In this document: positions 1-9,397 of the stretch, one piece after another
Numbering within the stretch: position 1 is the first letter of the stretch
Layout: the number at the start of each line of letters is the position of its first letter
Assembly (NCBI RefSeq): GCF_001039355.2
Contig: NW_019775918.1
Span: 120,552-168,054 of the forward strand
Direction: 5' to 3'
Origin: Lingula anatina
Taxonomy: Eukaryota > Brachiopoda > Lingulata > Lingulida > Lingulidae
Length of the DNA stretch: 47,503 nucleotides
Made by a program: the position numbers and the translations under genes
Notes under the pieces: generated by a model
Told to the model about the DNA's origin: nothing
The model's database searches: none
What the model saw: the letters and a program-made list of their open reading frames with translations, nothing else

Positions 1-903
1 AAGGAATACTCTAAGAAGAAAGTAACTCACTATTCTGCTAATAAGGAATACTCTAAGAAGAAAGTAACTCACTATTCTGCTAATAAGGAATACTCTAAGA
101 AGAAAGTAACTCACTATTCTGCTAATAAGGAATACTCTAAGAAGAAAGTAACTCACTATTCTGCTAATAAGGAATACTCTAAGAAGAAAGTAACTCACTA
201 TTCTGCTAATAAGGAATACTCTAAGAAGAAAGTAACTCACTATTCTGCTAATAAGGAATACTCTAAGAAGAAAGTAACTCACTATTCTGCTAATAAGGAA
301 TACTCTAAGAAGAAAGTAACTCACTATTCTGCTAATAAGGAATACTCTAAGAAGAAAGTAACTCACTATTCTGCTAATAAGGAATACTCTAAGAAGAAAG
401 TAACTCACTATTCTGCTAATAAGGAATACTCTAAGAAGAAAGTAACTCACTATTCTGCTAATAAGGAATACTCTAAGAAGAAAGTAACTCACTATTCTGC
501 TAATAAGGAATACTCTAAGAAGAAAGTAACTCACTATTCTGCTAATAAGGAATACTCTAAGAAGAAAGTAACTCACTATTCTGCTAATAAGGAATACTCT
601 AAGAAGAAAGTAACTCACTATTCTGCTAATAAGGAATACTCTAAGAAGAAAGTAACTCACTATTCTGCTAATAAGGAATACTCTAAGAAGAAAGTAACTC
701 ACTATTCTGCTAATAAGGAATACTCTAAGAAGAAAGTAACTCACTATTCTGCTAATAAGGAATACTCTAAGAAGAAAGTAACTCACTATTCTGCTAACAA
801 GGAATACTCTAAGAAGAAAGTTACTCACTATTCTGCTAACAAGGAATACTCTAAGAAGAAAGTAACTCACTATTCTGCTAACAAGGAATACTCTAAGAAG
901 AAA
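1..903 (-). repeat. 42-bp satellite carrying AKTIP exon end and 5' splice site
   Basis: There are twenty-one full 42-bp units (starting at 1, 43, 85 and so on to 841) plus a partial unit at 883-903 that is the real exon. Read on the minus strand, each unit holds about 30 nt matching the end of the AKTIP coding exon (ten codons for FFLEYSLLAE plus TA) followed by 12 nt beginning GTGAGTTAC, a good 5' splice donor. The 42-bp period preserves reading frame, but each unit has in-frame TAG and TGA at the donor. Units from 1 to about 756 look identical. The three nearest the exon carry a C (TTG rather than TTA for one Leu), and one of these has an extra change. The array is open at the left window edge, so its total length is unknown. 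Confidence 0.97.
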
Positions 904-1079
904 GGCCCATAGCTATGGTTCCCTTTGGGTGTGGACGTCTTCTTGTCAATCATCTTGGAAGCTAAATTCAGCTGAGTTTCAGAGTCTGGAACTGGTGGTA
1001 GCTGTTTCCGCAGGCCGGAGCCAGGCCGTGCATTGTGGGAAGGCTGCGGGGAGGGGTCGCCATTTTTACTCATATCCTG
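871..1079 (-). CDS. AKTIP: AKTIP/FTS homologue, first coding exon (partial gene)
   Basis: AKTIP (FTS) is an inactive ubiquitin-conjugating-enzyme variant that works with Hook and FHIP proteins in dynein-linked vesicle transport. The exon encodes about 67 residues from the ATG at 1073-1071 (MSKNGDPSPQ...). It has a disordered Pro-rich N terminus with RKQLPPVPDSE, matching the KKQLPSIP region of vertebrate AKTIP, and ends in SYGPFFLEYSLLAE, the conserved start of the UEV domain (human ASYGPFYLEYSLLAEF). The acceptor is a pyrimidine-rich tract ending TTCCAG at 1081-1080; the donor is GTGAGT at 870-865. The exon ends in TA, so the next exon would complete a Tyr codon. The remaining UEV exons lie left of the window. 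A 5' UTR exon must exist upstream but was not identified. Identification rests on recognising the protein motif. Confidence 0.85.
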
Positions 1080-1290
1080 CTGGAAGATATAATAAGATCT
1101 TAATATAATGCAAGACAATTTGTAAACTAAAATGTATGAAGCAATAGTCTGCTACAAATTTAAAGAGGGCAAAATGTCTATTCTATCCAGATATCCCAAC
1201 ATCCATTTATAACAAATATGCTGAAAACCTATTTGAAACAGTGCATCATACCAGTTATGTCAAACTACTTCACTACAAAATTTCTAGTAA

Positions 1291-1460
1291 GGGGCCATTC
1301 AGAATAGGGAACTAACTAGTCCTAGGGTCAAATATGGCCGACCTACTTGAATACTTCCCCACGGGATATCTATTCAGTGTCTATAAGTGGATTAGATGGC
1401 AAGCTTTGTAGTGGGTCACCATATTTGATCCTCTAGTTAGTCCCTATTCTGAATGGGGCC
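1291..1460. mobile_element. Foldback MITE, family 1 (170 bp)
   Basis: The terminal inverted repeats are about 50 bp. The left end begins GGGGCCATTCAGAATAGGGA and the right end reads the same in reverse complement with a few changes. Both arms contain the core CAAATATGG. That core and the CATTCAGAATAG end are shared with the elements at 16122 and 17617, so this belongs to the same family. There is no coding capacity. Confidence 0.8.
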
Positions 1461-2278
1461 TAAAATTTAGGTGATAGTCAAGTGGACCCTCATAAGATGC
1501 ACAGTAGAACTTTTATCTCTTTATAACTCAGGTCTTCATAAGATCATCTGACCTTTTAAGTAAATTACTTTTAACAATCATAATAAAATGACTAAATATG
1601 AAACTGAGTTCAAATCCTCTTAAACTTCACGGCTGTCACAGTGGGATGGTGTCCTTTGTTTCAACAGCTGGTGAGGAAATATCACCACAAATGACTAAGA
1701 AATAACAGCAGAGGTTGTCACAGGGAAAGAGAGGTGACCTCTTGGTGAAATGTCACACCAGATGACAGACAACTTGGGAAAATTAATCACCACAAATCAC
1801 TCCTTAATCTATATCTGCTGTGATACTTGACCCGTTAATCTTTACTTATCATCATTAGGAGTAATTAATCCCAGTGGCCCTAGTTGACCCTGACACTACC
1901 AAGACAAATGCAGATTTTCCTCATAGGAATTCACCATGTTGACAATGGATTAAAATGTAGAGGTAACAGCAGAACATAGATTTAGTAAATACTTTCATAT
2001 TAATAATAACCTTCAGATTTTTTACTTGACAGCGTAACTTAAGTACTCCCAAGTTTTAAATCATTGACCTAAAAGGGAGGTGGAAATATTTCACTTAGAA
2101 CTGAAACAGTCAGAAACTTGTCTGTGATTGATGCTAGAAATGAGTGCTCTTGGAAAATATTTATAATGGTTACACTAGCCATAAAGTTGATAGGAGCTGT
2201 AGCAAGAAATTTTGAGTAAATACTGCTCCCTCTGTAATTATTATTATTATTTTTTTTATTACAACAATTCAAAACTCT
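1461..2278. other. Non-coding stretch
   Basis: No convincing exon was seen on either strand. It is AT-rich with short imperfect repeats (GTCACA/ATCACCACAAAT around 1660-1800). It is probably intron or 5' flank of AKTIP and 3' flank of the candidate gene ending at 2279. Confidence 0.5.
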
Positions 2279-2488
2279 TCATACAACCCTAAAAATGTCC
2301 AAAACACTAGACTTCACTTGTACCAGCACATAAAGACCAGGACTTACATAAACAGTGCATGCAATATTTGAGTTAGCTTTCTTAACAGTTGATAATGGTG
2401 TGATTATTTTCTTTCCACACTGTTTAACACTACAGGTGCTTGGCACAGGAGATGGAAGTTCATCAGGAGCAGACTTGACTTGGCACCA
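2279..2488 (-). CDS. Candidate terminal exon of an unrecognised gene
   Basis: After AG at 2490-2489, a 69-codon open frame reads WCQVKSAPDELPSPVPSTCS... and ends in TGA at 2281-2279. AATAAA lies 19 nt further on (2260-2255), a good polyadenylation signal position. A strong internal donor (TAT|GTAAGTCC, GT at 2347-2346) offers an alternative ending. The acceptor has a poor pyrimidine tract and there is a stop just upstream in frame, so only an exon beginning at this AG would work. The entry phase (0) matches the exit phase of the exon at 5189-5286. I do not recognise the protein. It could be a chance open frame. Confidence 0.3.
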   Translation of the reverse strand, partial: WCQVKSAPDELPSPVPSTCSVKQCGKKIITPLSTVKKANSNIACTVYVSPGLYVLVQVKSSVLDIFRVV

Positions 2489-2839
2489 CTGATATCACGT
2501 CTCTGTCGGTTTGATAAAAACTGGGCTGTAGTTCTTGTAGTTCTCACTCAAATAAATACAGCCTCCTCCATCAACATCAACTGATATATATCTCTGTGAC
2601 TACCCTCCCCCCATTTATCTTAGTATCTAACTATTTGAAGGAATATGACGACTTTCAATAACCTTTGGTTTAAAAATGCACAGAATTAACTGTTTTTCAA
2701 GGTGCATCACATCCATCTTAGCTTGTTGACACTTTGTAAACTCTGTGATTGGGCCACAATCATATTCTGTGGACCCACCAGAGCTGTACTGTTTTTGTCT
2801 CTAGAAAATATCACTGGATGAAAGTAGGCCAAAAACGGA

Positions 2840-2885
2840 GGTGTGTGTGTGTATGTTTGTGTGTACACACACGTTGATATTCAGT

Positions 2886-2916
<31 letters not shown>

Positions 2917-2923
2917 GGGGGGG
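2840..2923. repeat. GT microsatellite with long G run
   Basis: Interrupted GT/CA repeats are followed by (GT)n and then an uninterrupted run of about 23 G, ending in GTCAGACC. Confidence 0.95.
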
Positions 2924-5188
2924 TCAGACCTGACAATATCAGAGATGCATGATGTGGTGCACCCACTCCCAACTGCCACCAAACCCAATTCCGTCTGAAA
3001 AGTCACTTCAAAACACCTCCTCCCAATGTTTCCTGGCAGACAACTGAATGGTCAGTTCTCCTTAATATGAAAGCTGTCAACATTAGCAGTACCTATGTTC
3101 TATGGAAATATGTCACAAGGAAGACGAGGAACAGAACAATTATCACCCGCACAAAAGTCAAACACTGAATGCCTAAACACAAAGACCTAATTGAAGTGCC
3201 TCATAAAATACCATTTACAAACAACTGATAATATAAGATACGAAGAACCAGTGCACCTGCAGATAGCTACAGTATACACTTTACCTGTGTGACTGTTTCC
3301 TATCACCTGTCAACAATTCTACAACAATTCTTCTAGACCTGCCTACATATCAACTATCCTTAACCAGCCATCAATTATTCAGGGCCGTCATGTACAACGC
3401 TAAATGTTTCTCCAAAGGCGCAAAAGGACCTAATCAATCTACTACGCAAACAACGAGCAGTGGAGTGAGGTTTAAAATGCAGGACTTTAACGTCTTCACA
3501 AACACTTGGGCTGAATGTAAAGAGGAATACTTGAATAGGCAAAGCTAACGACGACTTTATGTGCACAGCTTGTTAGTTAAACAACTTTTTGTAAAAATAC
3601 AAAGTTGTCATAATTCGTTTCAACACATCAATTTGAATGCTTATTTGTTGTACTTTACTTAGGTCTGTTTACTCCCAAGTCAAAAAGCTATTTAATCAGT
3701 TCAGATTGGGAAGCCAAGGTCTCACCTTGTGTTATCATACAATTAGTCCAGGTGTAATTTACAACTACATCAAACTTCAACATGTGTTGCCTGTAGCAGT
3801 TCAGTCAGTCATCTCAGGTCAGTTTTATATCCACACCTCTACAGGTGGTCTAAGACATTTTGAACTCTGTGAAGTACATTGCTAACTGTGGAGCTGGCCT
3901 ATGACTTGGCTTGCCATCCTATGAGCCTTCAAGAACTGAGATGTTTAGTAACAGTTGTATAGGAGAGGTATTACTGAACAAATCTGACCAGTTCTACCTC
4001 ATGATTGAAATGATTTCATACAGCCATCAATATACATATATCTAAATATGTGGCCCAAGTCATAAAGCTGAACTGTATCTCACAGGTTCCCGACCAGTCC
4101 CTCTCCCCCTCAGGTACACCCCCTCAGGTACACCCCAGCTAACACTGACCCACCCCCTGCTTTAACACTGCCCCTTGCTTACACTGACAGGTGACCATAC
4201 ACTGTGAACTAACATTAAGTGACACCCCCCCTTCCTGAAAGCCTAGTATTAGGAAGATGGCCTAAAGAAAGTGGCAACAGCATAAGAAAATGACCTTTTT
4301 GGACATGTGTCAAAAGTTATATACATATATGTACATCTTTGGTTATTTGTGGAAGCCTGAATTTCACACTTTGGAACCTAAATTTCTAAACATGTCTGCT
4401 TCAGTGCACATCATGTTCATATATTCACTTCAGTGACTGATTTGAGATCCATCACCTAAATTAAGGGTTTATTTTACCAAGTACAGTAATGTTCATCTAC
4501 GGAGAACTGTGGATTCCAGAATACCAAATGTGTGTTTGCGATTGATGCAGCAGGTTTTACTTAAAACACCGCAGAGGTTTGGGTGAACTTCTTGCAATCA
4601 GACTTAATTCAAGGACTACATTAATTTATTTGTCAGTTTTGGCAACACATGAAAATGAAAATTTTTGAAAGATACGGAAAGTGAGTTTGGCACATGTCAG
4701 CAAAAAGTACATCCTTGACAGAGATTCAGAATGGTTTATCTTGGAAATAGAACTGGAATAAATGAGGTTTGTGAAATTTGAGGATAAACACCGTAGACAT
4801 AATTGATGGCTTAAAGACTTCTGGGGACACAATCCCTTTTTAAAAGGCAGGGAAAAGGGTCACAGGTGAACACGCTTAGGAATATTAATGATAAAGATAT
4901 ATGTACAAATATAATTGCAAGGCTCAGTATCATTAACCAGTCCTAGACATTTCTTGGACACATTTCAATTTTTGTTTAATAACAGGTGGCCTTGCCAAAA
5001 TTCTCTCTCTCTAAATGACGTCTAACATCACATCATACGCACGTGTGTTGACATGTGCACACATGCACATTTACGCACAAACACACGTATGCAGAACTGC
5101 ATTTAATACAATTGTTAGCATGTTTGGGGAGGGGGGATGCAAAAACCTGTTGTCTTCTTCTCCTTGCCATAACTATTTAGCTACATAC
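2924..5188. other. Non-coding stretch, probably intronic
   Basis: No supported exon was seen. Short open frames near 3375-3885 and 4626-4832 lack splice-site support. A weak donor-like GTAAAG on the minus strand near 3286 was not adopted. There are small local repeats such as CCCCTCAGGTACAC at about 4110-4135. Confidence 0.45.
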
Positions 5189-5286
5189 CTTCTCGTCTGT
5201 GGCTACAGATGTCATGGCTGCTTCCGTCTTCGGGTCTTTGTCATTACTGTTCAGCTTCATCAAGATATACTCAATCTCAAACAAAA
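5189..5286 (-). CDS. Internal coding exon of an unrecognised gene
   Basis: The 98-nt exon is bounded by a clear acceptor (TTATATTTTCAG, AG at 5288-5287) and donor (AAG|GTATGT, GT at 5188-5187). After two leading nucleotides it reads 32 codons, beginning LFEIEYILMKLNSNDKDPKT and continuing through TEAAMTSVATDEK, with protein-like composition. It needs an upstream exon ending in phase 1. The acidic exon at 9398-11387 ends exactly in that phase, and joining them gives G|TT (Val). It exits in phase 0, compatible with the candidate terminal exon at 2279-2488. Membership of one gene is inference. No domain was recognised. Confidence 0.55.
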
Positions 5287-5829
5287 CTGAAAATATAACA
5301 AAATTTAACATCATGCATCTTGAATAAGTTTATAGATCACATAATGGTGCTTCTTGGAATATAACAGATATGTTCAAAACTTTTTGGAAAAGTCAAACAT
5401 TCAGACAGGCAGTAAAAAAAATTTCCAGATTATGGCTGGACTACCATTTTACTGACGTAAAATAAAATCTACAGAGCAGAGTTTGTGACCTGAAACGAGT
5501 CATAGCCAGAGCAACAGATGTAGATTAATCTGTGTCACATTTACTGTGCTTTTTAAAACTAAGAATTGGTTAACATATATCCCTAATCCAGTATGCAAAC
5601 TAATGACTGATTCTATAACACTTCTGTATTTGTCCTACTCTCAGTCCAAAGGACTCTACTAACAATATCCCACAAGCACGTAATATGTTGACTAAATTGG
5701 GGCATTCTGTGACACCTGCTCATATCAAGCCACCCCTGGCATGGCATGCTGCATTATGATAAGTTATAACCAGTTCTAGATGTCTATCACTCCCACTACT
5801 AGGTAGATGTAACCAGTAGTAATGTTAAC

Positions 5830-5830
<1 letters not shown>

Positions 5831-5873
<43 letters not shown>

Positions 5874-5874
5874 T

Positions 5875-5907
<33 letters not shown>

Positions 5908-5916
5908 TTGGGGGGG

Positions 5917-5950
<34 letters not shown>
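5831..5950. repeat. GA microsatellite
   Basis: (GA)n, interrupted by GACAGACAGATAGA and by a run of G at about 5910-5920, then (GA)n again. Confidence 0.97.
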
Positions 5951-5954
<4 letters not shown>

Positions 5955-6090
5955 TTCCATCCTGACACCCGTCAGGTCACCTCCCAATTCCACCCCTCCC
6001 CCCTCCTCATCTCACTAGTAAACCCCAGAACCACGGCGCCATAATAAAAAAAGGCCATCTATTCAAAACATTTTGTTTGAATTTTGACAG

Positions 6091-6145
6091 TAACCCCCCC
6101 CCACACACACACACACGAACACACACACATACACACACACACACT
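6091..6145. repeat. CA microsatellite
   Basis: A C run followed by (CA)n interrupted by CGAACA and CAT. Confidence 0.95.
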
Positions 6146-7231
6146 AATTCCACCTGTCCAGGTGTCATAACACACCTGTGGAGTAAGTGGCGTGAAGCAT
6201 GTCATACCTGGTTACTATGGGACATCAGTCAGTACTTGTCACCAAATGGACATTAGTGACACATTAAATGAGGCGAGAATGTCACATCCAATGTGACACA
6301 GGTATAGCAGTATAATATAACTTGTTGGTATTAATATAACTGGGCTGATTATCTACATCTTCTGACATACAAGACTCACTTTAGGATATTGCTTATTTCA
6401 GCTAGACAGCTTAATTATCTCTGATGAAACAGTATTTAAAACTTGGCAAAATAGCAATTTACTTCAGTTATTTATTTGTCAAAGTCAAGTTTTTTTTATT
6501 CAAACCATGGCTAAAATTCACTATGCTTTTGTAAACCCCGTCATGGTATTATAATGCTGGGATTATATCTCCCTTTTTTAATCCTATATATCTCCCTAAT
6601 CCTGTAGTACCTCTTCCAGGATCAAAGTAACACATTTTTTAACCAAAAATCATCACCAATAAACAAATTTAAAAATACACTTTGCATAAAACCATCTGAA
6701 AACATTTTACGAGACATTAGGATTCCAGAAATTGTTATTCAAGAGCTAAATTGTCCATCACTATCAACTTACAAGGAAATAAGCATGTTACCCTTCAAGC
6801 TAGATGGCAAGAAAGTTGTCAACAAGACCTTGCAGACTGTAAATTGCTTTTAAGGTTCATTTGTCATTTCAAGCTGACAAGTTAATTTCAGCCACCATGC
6901 TAAAGAAGACGTCAGATATGACCCTGAGCAGTATCTTGTCAGCAGACTGGTATACTTTAAAAGAGATAACAACATCTGGCAGGAGAAATAGACTTAAAAC
7001 ACCAGCTAATTTCAGAACTTAATTTTACAAAGAAAAAATGTAAATGTATAGCAAATATCACAATATAAAAAAATCTTCCCATGATAGTTCTGTTTTGAAG
7101 TCATTAACATGATAATCTTCTCTTGTTTATTTTTTTAATGTGAATTTAGTGTTTTATTTATGATGATTGGTGTCTTATCTAAACCAATACATGTCTTCAC
7201 TATATTTTAGTTCATCTTAATTCTATATAAA

Positions 7232-7300
7232 TAGACACACACACACACACCACACACACGCATATACACACATTTTCTTTCCCTCTCTCCCTCTCTATCT
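7232..7300. repeat. CA and CT microsatellites
   Basis: (CA)n interrupted by one C, then CATATACACACA, then a CT-rich tract. Confidence 0.9.
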
Positions 7301-7307
7301 CCTTACA

Positions 7308-7534
7308 AAGATCCAGGATTATTTAAAGGGGGGTCCAAAAATGCGAAGCCGACACCACCACCCACTCCCTTGGTGTGTGGTCTGGGGTCCACTGAAGGGC
7401 CCTGAAAAATATGGTATTTAAGAGGCCAAATGGTGCCATTTGGTATAGTTTAGAACTATGATTCAGCTAGTGAAAATTTTAATTCAAAGAGGGGGTAATT
7501 TGTTTTTTTTTTTCAGAAATTGAAGGAAGGGTCA
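7308..7534 (+). mobile_element. Dispersed repeat, GGCGGATC family copy 1
   Basis: This matches copies at 20110-20352 and 25701-25950 along most of its length. The shared landmarks are a start like GGATCTAGGATTA, then GATGCGAAGCCGAC, a C-rich run, TGCCATTTGGTA, GATTCAGCTAGT and a 3' part with AGAAATTGAAGGA. No coding capacity was seen. It is a degraded non-autonomous element. Confidence 0.75.
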
Positions 7535-7723
7535 CAAGCATTCTCTCTCTCTCTCTCTACGTGTCAGCCACCTGATGTCACTGAGATATTAACTGGCAAA
7601 TGCTGGGCAATAAAACTGAGATGACCATTTAATGACCAGGAGATAGAATGCAGGTAAAATAGCCACTGGCCACTCCACACCACCAGGTACTGGTCACCTC
7701 AGCCAGGTCACAGCTGGACAGTA

Positions 7724-8342
7724 CACTGAGGTCAACATAAAGATATCACTGAGGTCAACACAAAGATATCACTGAGGTCAACATAAAGATATCACCGAGG
7801 TCAACACAAAGATATCACTGAGGTCAACATAAAGATATCACTGAGGTCAACATAAAGATATCACTGAGGTCAACACAAAGATATCACTGAGGTCAACAAA
7901 GATATCAGAGGTCAACACAAAGATATCACTGAGGTCAACAAAGATATCACTGAGGTCAACATGAAGATATCACTGAGGTCAACATAAAGATATCACTGAG
8001 GTCAACTTAAAATATCACTGAGGTCAACATAAAGATATCAGAGGTCAACACAAAGATATCACTGAGGTCAACATAAAGATATCAGAGGTCAACATGAAGA
8101 TATCACTGAGGTCAACATAAAGATATCAGAGGTCAACATAAAGATATCACTGAGGTCAACATAAAGATATCACTGAGGTCAACACAATGATATCACTGAG
8201 TTCAACATAAAGATATCACTGAGGTCAACTTAAAATATCACTGAGGTGAATTTCATTCACCTCTGAAGTCACCTCTAAGATATCACTGAGGTCAACATTC
8301 ATATATCACTGAGGTCAACATTATATCATCTAGGTCAACATT
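7724..8342. repeat. 23-bp minisatellite with AGGTCA in nearly every unit
   Basis: About 26 imperfect units follow the pattern CTGAGGTCAACATAAAGATAT. The period is mainly 23 bp, with shorter units that lack part of ATCACTG. Nearly every unit holds AGGTCA, the nuclear-receptor half-site sequence, and a GATATC. The array decays at its right end (8250-8342). Confidence 0.95.
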
Positions 8343-8800
8343 CTAAAGATACCACCTTTTTGACTCATAAAACTATTTTTCTTAAGAAATTATTTTTTAC
8401 ACACAAGCATACGTCACCACTGTTCATGTTAACAAGAACATAACAAGTGGCTTTATGCAAATGTATCACAATCAACAATTCCGACTACCATGCTCATAAA
8501 CATGAAACTCACTCATTAACATCATAAACGGTAGTATATACTGTGACTGCAAAACAACAAAATCCATATCATTTCACCTTGTCAATAGTCTCAGCAGCAG
8601 TAATATATGGATAAATGTGTCTTTTACCAGTGAATTATAACTAATAACTTAGGGGAATGTGTGCTATCGGAACTTAAATTTATGAAAAAAAAATAGAGAG
8701 AGAGAGAGAGATTTCCAATCTAGCATCTATTACCTGGTCTTAAAACTTACAAAATATCTTTTTCTACTGAAGACACCATCACTCTTAACACTGTAACCCA
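8343..8800. other. Non-coding stretch
   Basis: AT-rich sequence with a short GA run at about 8694-8710. No exon was seen. Confidence 0.5.
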
Positions 8801-9010
8801 CCTGTGTTCCCACCACACCTGTGTTCTCTATATACCTGTGTCCCCACTATACCTGTGTTCACTATATACCTGTGTCCCCACCACACCTGTGTTCACTATA
8901 TACCTGTGTCCCCACCACACCTGTGTTCACTATATACCTGTGTCCCCACCACACCTGTGTTCTCTATACACCTGTGTCCCCACCACACCTGTGTTCCCTA
9001 TACACCTGTC
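8801..9010. repeat. 34-bp minisatellite
   Basis: About six units contain CCTGTGTTCACTATATACCT followed by GTGTCCCCACCACA. Each unit is itself two related halves starting CCTGTGT. Overlapping open frames across it exist only because the unit lacks stop codons. Confidence 0.95.
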
Positions 9011-9397
9011 CTACCTGCCACTTCACCTAGTGTGGTGACAGATTTTAACATGTCACCAACACCTGTCATTTTCACAATATCTCAACCCTCAGGACACACT
9101 GACAACTTACACTGTATTTTGGAAAATACCAAAAACACTATCTATAACCCTGTCTCCCTCCCTCCCTCCCTCCCTCTCTCTCTCCATATAACTGCCATTC
9201 CTAACATGTACAATACCTGTACTAGTACCTACATCTCTGATATTAACCCGTCACTGATCCCAGATCTTTAATAATCCACATCTAACTAACTTCTCACCAC
9301 AATGTCAGCCACTGTTGTTAATATTGCAGGCACTTTATGAGCTATGGTCATAGATACCCCAATTTCCATTGACTTCTGTTTAATATTACTACAATAC
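9011..9397. other. Intron start and CT-rich spacer
   Basis: It includes a CCCT/CT simple repeat at about 9153-9184. If the donor at 9397-9396 is used, this is intron of the acidic-protein gene; otherwise the frame reads on to a TAA ending at 9348. Confidence 0.5.

Larger units (their letters stand above)
5287..7307. other. Non-coding stretch with microsatellites
   Basis: This holds GA and CA microsatellites (annotated separately) in AT-rich sequence. A short plus-strand frame at about 6895 starts in a good context (CCACCATGC) after a TTTCAG, but it is only about 44 codons and has no other support. Confidence 0.5.

Noticed and set aside
1-903. CRISPR-like array from the regular left-end repeats
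   Set aside because: There are no spacers; units are directly contiguous 42-bp copies, and the surroundings are eukaryotic.
5015-5290. Plus-strand 91-codon frame
   Set aside because: The better reading is the minus-strand exon at 5189-5286, with acceptor and donor.
8804-9271. Three overlapping plus-strand open frames (HLCSLYTCVP-type repeats)
   Set aside because: They arise from a 34-bp minisatellite without stop codons; the same repeat peptide appears in all three frames.
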